NCBI RefSeq assembly: GCF_029871235.1
Contig: NZ_SSOM01000061.1
Coordinates: forward strand, 20,658-84,657
Origin: Pseudomonas sp. BN411
GTDB lineage: Bacteria; Pseudomonadota; Gammaproteobacteria; Pseudomonadales; Pseudomonadaceae
Direction of reading: 5' to 3'
DNA: 64,000 nucleotides
Each line of letters opens with the position of its first letter. Within the stretch, counting starts at the first letter, position 1. The position numbers were made by a program, and so were the translations under genes. Below, in pieces: positions 55,518-64,000 of this stretch. The notes under the pieces are model-generated. The model worked only from the letters and a program-made list of their open reading frames with translations, was not told where the DNA came from and did not search any database.

Positions 55518-58500
55518 CTAGGGGGCATCCGTCCGGTGAACGCTTGCGATGACCTGCTCGAGTCTTAGCTTGCTCTGTGCAGAGACTTTCTGCAGCCCCA
55601 GATCACGTGCCATGGCATAGAGCAGATTGTCGCGCACTTCCCCGCGGGCCAATGCTTCGCGCGCGAGAGCCTCCAGTTCCTTCTGACTGATTTCATCTAC
55701 GCCGCGCAGGTTGTCGGCATCGGCAGCTTTTCGGAAGGTGACTGCATTGTCGTCATCAAGGTGCGAGGGCCAATAGAAATCACCGAGATCTTCCACCGTC
55801 TTGCGATGGGACTGTTCGGCCAGGAAGCTGACTCGTTCACGAATCCGATTGCCGGTGCGCACCCAGCCATGCGCCCTTGCAATACGCTGCGCCAGGATGA
55901 GGTCGAGTACCGGACCCTCATGGGCAACGATATGGGCAATCATTGAAGCCAAGGTTCCGTCGTAATGGTCTTCGAAGAAGGCCTCCGGATCGACGGTTTC
56001 AACTGCCACAAGCGGGTCGACCTTGCGGTACAGCGCAGTTGTGGGCGCAGAGACGGCACCGACCGCAATTCCAATCGCTCGTGCATATTGGCTGCTGGCC
56101 CGGGGCTCTTCAGCGGGGTTATCAACCGGCAAGGCGATGGCCTCTGTGGGCGGTGCCTCCTCACTGATACTTTCTACTACCTCTTCCACCGTTGCAGCAT
56201 GATTGGCCAAATCGGCTTGCTCGCTGACCTTGCGGGTACGACTTTCCGCCAGCAGGGCCTCCAGGTGTTCGTGAAGCTTTTCGGCTGTGCCGGCGGGGTT
56301 GATCCACCAATCGGTCGACCAGACCCGCAAGATCTCCCAGCCGAGGCCACGTAGGACCTGCTCACGGAGCTTGTCGCGGTCACGGGCTGTGGCGCTGCGA
56401 TGGTAGGTGGCTCCGTCGCATTCAACCCCTGCGAGGTAACGGCCAGAAGCGTCCGGATGGACCACCGCAAGGTCTATGCGGAACGCCGAGACGCCGACCT
56501 GAGTAACGACATGCCAGCCCTTGCGACCCAGAGCCTTGGCGACCTGCTCTTCGAACGGACTGTCGAAACTGCCAAGGCTATCGGCCGTTGCTTCGATGAT
56601 TGCGCGCGGGCCACGCTCAGCGAATTCAAGGAAATGCTTCATGTCACGCACGCCAATCGACTGGGTACGCGCCAGGTCGATGACTTCGGGGCTGATGGTG
56701 GAGAACACCAGCAACTCGTGACGGGCGCGGGTGACGGCCACATTCAAGCGACGTTCGCCACCGGGGCGGTTCATCGGCCCAAAACTCATCGTCATGTGGC
56801 CTGCGGCATCACGACCATAGGTGATGGAGAAGTAGATGATGTCCCGCTCATCGCCCTGCACACTCTCCAGGTTCTTGACGAACACCGGTTCCAACTGAGT
56901 ATCAGCGAAATAGCCTTCCAGTAACGGATCGTTGCGGCGCTCAGCATCCAGCAAATCCTCAATGAGCCGTTGCTGCTCGCTGTTGAAGGTAACGACGCCA
57001 AAGGTCAGTCGGTTTTCCTTCACCTCTCGCGTGCGTAGGCGTGCCACCAAATGTGCGACGAGCGCTTTGGCCTCGCCTAGGTTCGTACGTGAGCCGCCCC
57101 TGTCGTAGACACCTTGAACAAGGTTGAGGCTCACTGCCCGGTCTGTGGTAACCGGTGACGGGAAGGTGACTAGGTTGCCCTTGTAGTAGCGGTGGTTGGA
57201 GAAGGTGATCAGGCTCTCGTGCCGGCTACGGTAGTGCCAGTTCAGGTCGAGGGTTGGCAGGTTTGCGCTCAAGCATTCGTCCAGAATGCTCTCCAGGTCC
57301 GGTTCCACATCGTCGTCTTCGTTCGTCGTTTCTGCACGGTCGAAGAACGAGGTCGGCGGCATCTGTTTCGGATCCCCCACCATGATCACCTGCCGTCCCC
57401 TCGCGATGGCGCCGATGGCATCCCACACTGGGATCTGAGAGGACTCGTCGAAAATCACTACGTCGAATACGGTCGATGTCGTCGAGAGGTACTGCGCGAT
57501 GGACAGCGGGCTCATCAGCATGCACGGCGTGAGTTTGGCCAGTGCGGCGGGGATGGTCGAGATCAGTTCGCGAAGCGGTTTGTGTCGTGTCTTCTTCGAG
57601 ATTTCATGGCGTAGCACACCCCACTCAGAGGCTTGCGTCACGCTGTCGGGTGTTGGCAGTTCTGCGCACAGACGGGCCCGCAGCAGGTCGCGTGTCAGGG
57701 CAGTGAACTTCTCATCCAGGGCGCGGAAGTCTCGGATGCGCTGCTCGTGCTCGACGCTGACGAAATTGCGAATAGTCGGTTCCTGATCAACCGTCGCGTT
57801 CAACCACCAGCGGGCATAGTTGGCCTGGAAGACTTTCTTGATTGTTCCTTGGACAACCAGGCCCGTTTCCAGTGCTTGAATGAGTGGTCGCAGTCCCACG
57901 CTGGCGGCTTCATCGCGGACTTTGCACCAGGCACTCCAGGCGTGCAGGTTGTGCTCCGCCTGAATGATGCCTTCACATTGTTGGAGTTGTGCTTGAAGGG
58001 GGAGGGCGTCGAGGTGCTCTGTTCCCTCGTTGCTGAAGTGGGCGTCAGTGACCAGCCGGCAAAGACTGTTCGCGAGCGTTGCGGTGGACTTCAAGTATTG
58101 CTGGCCGTGGCGGGAGACTAACCCCTGTGGCTCAAGAAGTGCGTTGCCGTCGCCCAGCAACTGCAGCAGGGACGACTTCACCGCGGTTATTGCATCCGGG
58201 TTCTGTGCCAATTGAGCAATGGCTGTCGCGATGTGTCCTTGGAACTCCACCGCGGCGCGCGCCACGTCGACCTTGGTATGCAGGCCAGCCCAGATGCCGG
58301 TAGCAAGCTCACGTAGATCCGCGAATTCCTTGAGATTCCGCTCGGCTTCCGACCGCTGCTTAAGCAGGGCGTACTGTCCGCGCAGCGCAGGCCCACATTT
58401 CCCGGTGGCTATCAGCTCATGGTCTTGCTCAAGATGCCCCTCATCGACGAGCCCACGGCGTTCCTGCTGAAAGGCAACTGCGGCGACAAGGTTGGTTCTG

Positions 58501-61500
58501 CAGGTGTTGAGGTCCTGCCAAATACCCTCGGAAACCGGATTCAGGCTCTCGCCCAGTGTGGTGATCTTCTGGTGAAGCGCACGTAGTTCACGCATCCTCA
58601 GGAGCGCGCTCTTCAGCGTGGGGCCGGCTACCTCTTGAGTGATCAGGTCAAACCCATCGTCTTCCCAGGCGCGATTCTCTTTGGCTGCGAGGATGGCGCC
58701 TTGAAGCGTTTTTACTTGGCGAATTGCGGCAAAATCGGAACGAGCGCCGCGCCAGAATTCGACGGTGTCGGCACCAAGGCCCAGGTCATCGATCTGCCTG
58801 CGCAGCTCGCGTAGAGAGATCCAGTTCTGCAAATCAACCGGGATGTTAGGTGCATGCTCGCCGTCAATGACTTGGCTGAGTTGCTGCTTGATCCGCCGTT
58901 TGCTTAACCAGGACATGGGCCAGAACGCCCCCTCGGCCCGCTCCCACTCTCCCAGCAAGGCAGTGACATCCAGGTCTTCGATGCCAGGGGTGTACGGCAC
59001 CGAGAGGCACTGACGCAACGCGCTGATTTCGTCAAACAGCTGGATGGCCCGTGACAGCAGAACCATGGTCGGAACTGGCAATGGTTCCGGTAGCGCTTGC
59101 GTTAGTTGAGAGTGCTGTTCGAGCAGATCCAGACCGCCTTGGCAGGCAGCAATCGTGGATTGCGACCAAGGCGCAGGAAGCTTGCTGTTTATCTCGCGAT
59201 GCAGCTTAACCAGCTCACAGCCTTGTTGGAGCCGCTGTGCGATGAGGCGAGCATCGGGGCGAAGGCTGAATCGCCAGTCCTGTCCTGCTGCTTTGGGGAG
59301 GACATTGGCAAGAATGGAAAGGCCGTTTCGCGAGGCACGCGTGAGTTCAACGTCAGGTAGGTTGGCTGATTTGATGAAGCTTGCGGCAGCCGCTTCAGTC
59401 GATCTAATCGCAGGGATCGCCTCACGAGCAGCCTGGATTACCAATTGCTGCCAGGACGGCGACCAGTCGTGCTGGCGGATGGCGCCCAAGGGATGGGCGG
59501 TTAGCTTTTGGTAACCAATCGCCTGGGCGTTTACCTCTAGGCGATCGGCCAGCTCCAACAGCCGATGCAAGGCTTCGCGGTCGTGCATCAGCGGCGTTGG
59601 CCATGTCAGCGCAACGGCAGGTAGATCTTTTCCGGCGATGGTGGCGCCGATGGCATCGTAGATGCTCAGCCCATTCGGGTATCGGTAATGCAGGCGGTCG
59701 ACATAGACGTTCAGGCTTTTGCGCAACGATTCAAGTCGTTCGGCCTCAAGCTTCCAGGTCTCGACGTCAGCATCACCGCGAGCTTGCCAAGCGGCATTGA
59801 GTTGCGACAGAACGTCCGTCTTACTCGCCTTGTTGGAGTGGACCTCCAGGCAGAACTCGCCCAAGCCCACCTCGCGCAGGCGACGGTACACGACATTGAG
59901 CGCCGCAATTTTTTCCGAGACGAAAAGCACACGCTTATCCTCGGCGATGAACTGGGCAATCATGTTGACGATGGTCTGGCTCTTGCCCGTACCCGGGGGG
60001 CCAATCAGGACGAAGTCCTTTTGCTGCGAGGCGGCAAGGACGGCAGACAGTTGCGAAGAGTCGTACGCGAGAGGGCAGAAAACCTGCTTCGGACTGTACT
60101 CGGCATCGAGCTTGTTGTTGGCCGGAAACGGCGTGTTGGTGGTCGAGTTGTACGCGTCGCGTGGCGTATCCAGCAGGTGGCGTACGACAGGGTTGTCCCG
60201 CAGCGCGTCGGTGCGTTCAGCGAGGTCTTTCCACATCAGGTACTTGGCGAACGAGAACATAGAGAGGACGACGTCCTCACTAACCTCCCAGCCTTTGATG
60301 TCCTTCACCGCAGAGGCAACATTGCGCCAGATCGCGTCGATGTCCAGCCCCGACTCGTCGCGCGGCAATTCCCCCTCGGCAACGCCCAGATTCAGCTCGA
60401 AGTCTTGGCGCAGCATTTCGATCAGTGTCGGGTTAAAGCGTGGTTCATCATCATGCAACGTGATGGTGAAACCCGAGCGTGCGCTCTTACGTTCAAGGGT
60501 CACCGGCACCAGGATGAGTGGCGCACGATAACGCTGATCTGCCCTGTCCTCGCGTGTCCAGGAGAGGAAACCCAACGCGAGGAAGAGGGTGTTGGCACCG
60601 CCTTCTTGCAGGTTCGTTCTCGCGCCGCGGTACAACTCGATCAGGCGGCTATCGAGCTCTGCCTGCGGCAACGCGATGAACACCTCGTTGCGTTTCAACG
60701 CATCCAACGCGTGCTGTTGCCGGACATTCTCGCGCTCGCGGGATTCGTACAGCTCCTTATCTCGTGGGTCAGCCCCATCCATGAGATCCGGCCGCGTCAT
60801 CAGCTTGATTTGCTTCCCAGAGGCCAGCAAATCCTCAAGCTGGCTCGGCTTAGGCGCCTCGAACCTCAGTGCTTTCTTGCCCGTCTTGAAGTTCAGCAGG
60901 TTGTTGCGTAGCGACAGATCCAGCAGCTTGCGTTGCCAACGTCCAAGGCGATCCTTGGGATCAAGGCTCGCGACGTCGATGTTGTCCGTGACTTCACTGG
61001 GCAAGGCCAAGGGCGCTTCAATTTCTGGAGCTACGACCTGTGTGGCGTCATCTTGCGTGGCGTTGCCACTGGGAGTCTGGGCTTCGCCGCTGGCCATCGG
61101 CTTAATTCGCTGCAGGCGTGCCCGGCGAATATCCAATGCCATTTCAAAGGTGGCTTCCTTACCCTCGGCAAGGTGATCTGCTCCCCGCTCGATGGCGTAA
61201 CGCAGTCCAACGGACGGACGTTGGGTCGCCAGGGTCGTTTCGAACAGGACGAGCTCGTTGAGCTTGATGCGCTTACGCAGTGCCGTAATGTCGTCGACGA
61301 CCGTTGTCGTGAACTCCTCATTCTTCAGCCATACGCCAGCAAAGGCGTGGCCATGAGTGAAGATAATCAGTGGGTTAAGGCCTGCCTGCTCCAGCAACGC
61401 ACAAAACAGCATGGTGAGATCGAAACAGGTTGCAAGACCGTGCTCAGCCAGGTGACTGGGGCTCCGTACCTTCTGCCCATCCCGTTCGAAACTCGCTGGT

Positions 61501-62219
61501 GGTAACGCATAGTCGAGCCCCATGGCGACCACGGTGCTCCAGACGGCGGAGAGAATCTCCCAAGCATGTGCTGGGCCGCTGGCGTAGCCATCCAGAGCAG
61601 CGCTCTTGCCATGCTTGCGCAGCAGCTCGGCGGCTTTCTTAAGCAAGGTTTCCACTGCCAGGTCATTGGGCTGCACGAAGGCTGCCGTTAACTCCGGTAG
61701 GTGAGCGAGACCACCCCACTGGTTGCGGGGTAGCACTTCCAGCGGATGTTCCGTTTGCGCGACTACCGCACGAAGCTCGTCGGAGGAAGTACCTTTGCAG
61801 GTCAGCACGAAGTTGAGGGTCGAGTATTCGGCTTCGGTCAGCTTGGCAAGCATGCTCGCATCGATGGCCAGATCGAGCCCCGGAATTTGCCGAAATACTT
61901 CAGCGCCAAGCTCTGAAATGTGCCAGGTTTTCGGCTTGAAGACAGCCGGATCAGAAGTGAGTGTCAACTCCAGATCGCTGTACTTTTGCTCCGTCTCATT
62001 GACCACGCGCAACTCGCGAATGAGCGGTACGGCGTTCTGATAGTCAGCGAGGTTGAGCTTGGTGACGACAGTAGTCTGGATCCTGACCGCTTTGACTGGT
62101 GACGGCTCCGCCGACTCGATCGGTGTAGTGTCTTCGGCCATCGCAGTCTCAGTGCTGGACTCAGCAATCTCAATGTTGAGCAGACCGTTGCTGCCGTTCT
62201 CAACCATATCATTGCTCAT
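55518..62219 (-). CDS. DUF4011 SF1 helicase with Vsr-like nuclease domain (Hhe-type defence protein)
   Basis: A 2233-residue single-gene system. An N-terminal region leads to a transglutaminase-like segment (HGLATCFDLTMLFCALLEQA and FTHGHAFAGVWL, about residues 257-295). DUF4011 follows (WQRKLLDLSLRNNLLNFKTG, about 423). SF1/UPF1-type helicase motifs are Walker A GPPGTGKSQT (about 741), FDVVIFDESSQIP (about 1590), GDPKQMPPTSFF, ESVQGDERDIIYFS, and RRLNVAVTRARHELLVF (about 1820). A Vsr/MTES_1575-type PD-(D/E)XK nuclease (FEEQVAKALGRKGWHV, FRIDLAV, ECDGATYH; about 1888-1970) and a DUF3320 tail (about 2085-2140) end it. This order is that of the anti-phage Hhe system. GGGAGG lies 6 bases before ATG 62219. 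Confidence 0.92.
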   Translation of the reverse strand: MSNDMVENGSNGLLNIEIAESSTETAMAEDTTPIESAEPSPVKAVRIQTTVVTKLNLADYQNAVPLIRELRVVNETEQKYSDLELTLTSDPAVFKPKTWHISELGAEVFRQIPGLDLAIDASMLAKLTEAEYSTLNFVLTCKGTSSDELRAVVAQTEHPLEVLPRNQWGGLAHLPELTAAFVQPNDLAVETLLKKAAELLRKHGKSAALDGYASGPAHAWEILSAVWSTVVAMGLDYALPPASFERDGQKVRSPSHLAEHGLATCFDLTMLFCALLEQAGLNPLIIFTHGHAFAGVWLKNEEFTTTVVDDITALRKRIKLNELVLFETTLATQRPSVGLRYAIERGADHLAEGKEATFEMALDIRRARLQRIKPMASGEAQTPSGNATQDDATQVVAPEIEAPLALPSEVTDNIDVASLDPKDRLGRWQRKLLDLSLRNNLLNFKTGKKALRFEAPKPSQLEDLLASGKQIKLMTRPDLMDGADPRDKELYESRERENVRQQHALDALKRNEVFIALPQAELDSRLIELYRGARTNLQEGGANTLFLALGFLSWTREDRADQRYRAPLILVPVTLERKSARSGFTITLHDDEPRFNPTLIEMLRQDFELNLGVAEGELPRDESGLDIDAIWRNVASAVKDIKGWEVSEDVVLSMFSFAKYLMWKDLAERTDALRDNPVVRHLLDTPRDAYNSTTNTPFPANNKLDAEYSPKQVFCPLAYDSSQLSAVLAASQQKDFVLIGPPGTGKSQTIVNMIAQFIAEDKRVLFVSEKIAALNVVYRRLREVGLGEFCLEVHSNKASKTDVLSQLNAAWQARGDADVETWKLEAERLESLRKSLNVYVDRLHYRYPNGLSIYDAIGATIAGKDLPAVALTWPTPLMHDREALHRLLELADRLEVNAQAIGYQKLTAHPLGAIRQHDWSPSWQQLVIQAAREAIPAIRSTEAAAASFIKSANLPDVELTRASRNGLSILANVLPKAAGQDWRFSLRPDARLIAQRLQQGCELVKLHREINSKLPAPWSQSTIAACQGGLDLLEQHSQLTQALPEPLPVPTMVLLSRAIQLFDEISALRQCLSVPYTPGIEDLDVTALLGEWERAEGAFWPMSWLSKRRIKQQLSQVIDGEHAPNIPVDLQNWISLRELRRQIDDLGLGADTVEFWRGARSDFAAIRQVKTLQGAILAAKENRAWEDDGFDLITQEVAGPTLKSALLRMRELRALHQKITTLGESLNPVSEGIWQDLNTCRTNLVAAVAFQQERRGLVDEGHLEQDHELIATGKCGPALRGQYALLKQRSEAERNLKEFADLRELATGIWAGLHTKVDVARAAVEFQGHIATAIAQLAQNPDAITAVKSSLLQLLGDGNALLEPQGLVSRHGQQYLKSTATLANSLCRLVTDAHFSNEGTEHLDALPLQAQLQQCEGIIQAEHNLHAWSAWCKVRDEAASVGLRPLIQALETGLVVQGTIKKVFQANYARWWLNATVDQEPTIRNFVSVEHEQRIRDFRALDEKFTALTRDLLRARLCAELPTPDSVTQASEWGVLRHEISKKTRHKPLRELISTIPAALAKLTPCMLMSPLSIAQYLSTTSTVFDVVIFDESSQIPVWDAIGAIARGRQVIMVGDPKQMPPTSFFDRAETTNEDDDVEPDLESILDECLSANLPTLDLNWHYRSRHESLITFSNHRYYKGNLVTFPSPVTTDRAVSLNLVQGVYDRGGSRTNLGEAKALVAHLVARLRTREVKENRLTFGVVTFNSEQQRLIEDLLDAERRNDPLLEGYFADTQLEPVFVKNLESVQGDERDIIYFSITYGRDAAGHMTMSFGPMNRPGGERRLNVAVTRARHELLVFSTISPEVIDLARTQSIGVRDMKHFLEFAERGPRAIIEATADSLGSFDSPFEEQVAKALGRKGWHVVTQVGVSAFRIDLAVVHPDASGRYLAGVECDGATYHRSATARDRDKLREQVLRGLGWEILRVWSTDWWINPAGTAEKLHEHLEALLAESRTRKVSEQADLANHAATVEEVVESISEEAPPTEAIALPVDNPAEEPRASSQYARAIGIAVGAVSAPTTALYRKVDPLVAVETVDPEAFFEDHYDGTLASMIAHIVAHEGPVLDLILAQRIARAHGWVRTGNRIRERVSFLAEQSHRKTVEDLGDFYWPSHLDDDNAVTFRKAADADNLRGVDEISQKELEALAREALARGEVRDNLLYAMARDLGLQKVSAQSKLRLEQVIASVHRTDAP

Positions 62220-62670
62220 CTGTGCCTCCCTGCCGTCTATTTCGTATTTGGATCAGCTCTAACCCGAGCAGAGTTCCGAATTCTGGATCTCAACCAGTAC
62301 TACCCACTTCGCTTGCTCGACAGCCCACCCGCATAGCACAACACGACATCCAGCGAGCCAAAGGTCTAGCAGACTGATCGCGTAGCGCTTGACGTGAGAT
62401 AACCTCCAACACTGCTGAATGTATTAGCAGTCGATGCGTGTGAGCATAGGATTCTCGTGCCTTGCTCTGACGAACGAGCTTCTGTGAGGAATAACTTATT
62501 CCCAGTGGTGGGATGGTACCCGTAGTAGATGAGGGGTAGCCATGTGCCATGGGTGGTGTGCGTCAGCTTAATGCAACCGCGCATCATATTGCTCCAGCAG
62601 ACCTTTGCGCAGAACCCTTTAAACCTCGGTTCGACAGATACCATTTCTAGCACTGGAGAGCGGGGTAGGG
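62220..62670. other. 451-bp gene-free stretch upstream of the DUF4011 gene
   Basis: No convincing gene is present on either strand. The base composition is lower in GC than the core genome, and the stretch must contain the promoter of the minus-strand DUF4011 gene. Short inverted repeats occur (for example around 62480-62510), but I recognise no operator. It ends abruptly at the left inverted repeat of the IS2-type element. Confidence 0.6.
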
Positions 62671-62740
62671 TGGGCGAGCCCCTTGAAACACAGGACACCG
62701 TTTCCCCCTTACCATAAGGGATAGGCAAACGACTGTGTTT

Positions 62741-63127
62741 ATGACTACCAGCAAAGACAAAACCATCGAAGTGCTCGGCCAGGAGCGGCGCCGCCGTTGG
62801 AGTGCCGAGGAGAAGCTGGCCATGGTGCGCGAAAGTTTCGAACCCGGGCAAAGCGTCTCGGTGGTGGCCCGGCGCAATGGCATCAATCCCAACCAATTGT
62901 TCCACTGGCGCAAGCTCTATCAGGACGGCAGCCTGTCGGCGGTCAGTGCCGGTGAGGCCGTGGTGCCGGCCTCTGAGTTGGCCGACGCGCTGAAACAGAT
63001 CCGCGAGCTGCAACGGATGCTGGGCAAGAAGACCATGGAGGCCGAGATCCTCAAGGAAGCGGTGGAGATCGCTCGCTCGCGAAAATGGCTTGCGCACTCA
63101 CCCTTGTTGCCGGGGGACGACCAGTGA
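62741..63127 (+). CDS. IS2-type transposase OrfA (InsC-like)
   Basis: A 128-residue DNA-binding protein. [40 protein letters not shown] form the helix-turn-helix of IS3-family OrfA, and [20 protein letters not shown] the leucine-zipper helix; the [20 protein letters not shown] end is typical of IS2 InsC. ATG 62741 is chosen; GTG 62735 is possible. It binds the IS ends, and fuses with OrfB after -1 frameshifting near the A run at 63082-63085. Confidence 0.93.
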   Translation: MTTSKDKTIEVLGQERRRRWSAEEKLAMVRESFEPGQSVSVVARRNGINPNQLFHWRKLYQDGSLSAVSAGEAVVPASELADALKQIRELQRMLGKKTMEAEILKEAVEIARSRKWLAHSPLLPGDDQ

Positions 63128-63963
63128 AAGCGGTCAGTGAAAGTCTCGGTGTAGCGCGCTCGCAATTGACGGCTCGACTCAAACAGCCCGCTCCAGGGCC
63201 GCAGCCGCGTCGGCGCCGGGCGCTCAACGATGGAGTCCTGGTCGAACAGATCAAGCAGGCAGTCGGCACGTTGCCCAGCTATGGCTATCGGCGGGTGTGG
63301 GGGCTGTTGCGTCGACAGCATGAGCAACAGGCCCTGCCACCGGTCAACGTGAAGCGGATTTACCGGGTCATGCGTGACCACGATCTGTTGCTGGAGCGCC
63401 GGCGCAAACAGCCGGGCGTGGCACGGCGTCACGAAGGTCGTGTCGCGGTGGACACGAGCAACACCCGCTGGTGTTCGGATGGCTTCGAGTTCCGCTGCGA
63501 GGATGGTGACAAACTGCGTGTGACCTTCGCCCTGGACTGCTGTGATCGCGAAGCCATCAGCTGGGTGGCCAGCCCAAACGGCTACAGCGGCGACGATGTC
63601 CGCGACGTGATGCTGGAAGCTGTTGAACAACGCTTCGGTGGCGAACTGCCCGCATCGCCGGTGCAATGGCTGAGCGATAACGGCTCGGCTTATACCGCCG
63701 AACAGACCCGAGCCTTTGCCCGACAGATCGGCCTGCTGCCCCTGACCACCCCAGTGTGCAGCCCGCAGAGCAATGGCATGGCGGAGAGCTTCGTGAAGAC
63801 CATGAAGCGTGACTACATCCACCACATGCCCAAGCCTGATCGAGCGACGGCCCTGCATAATCTGGCCATCGCCTTTGAGCATTACAACGAGGAACATCCG
63901 CACAGCGCATTGAACTACCGCTCACCACGAGAGTTCAGGCGCTTGGCTGAGGCATCAACTTAA
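63085..63963 (+). CDS. IS2-type transposase OrfB (InsD-like, DDE integrase domain)
   Basis: A 292-residue DDE transposase. An N-terminal helical region ([20 protein letters not shown]) and HTH_21-type segment ([40 protein letters not shown]) precede the catalytic core. Asp is in [12 protein letters not shown], the second Asp in [15 protein letters not shown], and Glu in [20 protein letters not shown]. It overlaps orfA in the -1 frame, so the active product is expected to be an OrfAB fusion. Length and motifs look intact. Confidence 0.93.
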   Translation: MACALTLVAGGRPVKAVSESLGVARSQLTARLKQPAPGPQPRRRRALNDGVLVEQIKQAVGTLPSYGYRRVWGLLRRQHEQQALPPVNVKRIYRVMRDHDLLLERRRKQPGVARRHEGRVAVDTSNTRWCSDGFEFRCEDGDKLRVTFALDCCDREAISWVASPNGYSGDDVRDVMLEAVEQRFGGELPASPVQWLSDNGSAYTAEQTRAFARQIGLLPLTTPVCSPQSNGMAESFVKTMKRDYIHHMPKPDRATALHNLAIAFEHYNEEHPHSALNYRSPREFRRLAEAST

Positions 63964-64000
63964 CGGGGTGCCGGTGTCCGGTTTGATAGGGGCAAGTCCA

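Larger units (their letters stand above)
62671..64000 (+). mobile_element. IS3-family, IS2-group insertion sequence (1330 bp, apparently complete)
   Basis: The left end TGGGCGAGCCCCTTGAAACA then CAGGACACCG at 62671-62700 matches the reverse complement of the right end (63972-64000): both read TGG-N-C, a CCCCT block, AAAC and GGACACCG. The total of 1330 bp equals the IS2-group size. Two overlapping genes (orfA, orfB) in a -1 relation fill it. Target-site duplication cannot be checked because the right end is the last base of the window. Confidence 0.9.

Noticed and set aside
59688..60911. 407-codon plus-strand open frame inside the DUF4011 helicase gene
   Set aside because: Antisense shadow of a continuous 2233-codon gene whose domains are all in the minus frame.
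62290..62550. 86-codon minus-strand frame upstream of the DUF4011 gene
   Set aside because: No ribosome site, no homology I know, and it occupies the only space for the defence-gene promoter.

Overview
The window is high-GC chromosomal DNA of a Pseudomonas, probably close to the P. aeruginosa / P. citronellolis / P. nitroreducens side of the genus. From memory, the left 20 kb is syntenic with P. aeruginosa PAO1 PA2819-PA2843: GST, free-methionine sulfoxide reductase, DUF815 ATPase, sagS, ospR, glutathione peroxidase, msrB, alanine-type aminotransferase, htpX, tpm, deaD, crotonase and class II DAHP synthase. It carries Pseudomonas REP-like palindromes and ends in a tRNA-Glu(TTC)/tRNA-Gly(GCC) pair. 

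A genomic island begins just after the tRNA-Gly and is still running at the right edge. Its first 7 kb (20.1-27.3 kb) is a mobile-element graveyard. It holds a P4-type integrase with an unusual C-terminal extension, the tnpS/tnpT resolution module of a Tn4651-like transposon (tnpT broken, tnpS with a 36-bp internal duplication), and an orphan ParS/MbcA-type antitoxin. It also holds two decayed inositol-monophosphatase fragments, a CxxC protein, an MvaT-like xenogeneic silencer and a decayed nitrate-transporter binding protein. 

From 27.4 to 52.4 kb lies a coherent, lower-GC catabolic locus for an unidentified hydrophobic compound. It has an alpha/beta-hydrolase, an outer-membrane/periplasmic uptake set (DUF1302, DUF1329, YCF48-like, MMPL transporter), a zinc alcohol dehydrogenase and a LuxR-type regulator. 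A long forward run follows: Baeyer-Villiger monooxygenase, SDR, aldehyde dehydrogenase, acyl-CoA ligase, SDR, acyl-CoA dehydrogenase, APH-fold phosphotransferase, enoyl-CoA hydratase, thiolase, nitronate-monooxygenase-like flavoprotein, second hydratase and second CoA ligase. The ligase-SDR-ACAD-phosphotransferase block has the composition of the levulinate LvaE-D-C-A module (ACAD10/11 in animals), which removes a hydroxyl group by phosphorylating and eliminating it. My model is: ketone to lactone or ester (BVMO), hydrolysis to a hydroxy acid, CoA activation, phosphorylation/elimination, then beta-oxidation. Three copies of a 24-bp CCC-N5-AGGGGG-type element sit upstream of three transcription units in this locus. 

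The right end carries a chemoreceptor, an unrecognised 262-residue protein, and a 2233-residue DUF4011 helicase-Vsr protein resembling the Hhe anti-phage system. The last feature is a complete IS2-group insertion sequence whose right inverted repeat coincides with the last base of the window.
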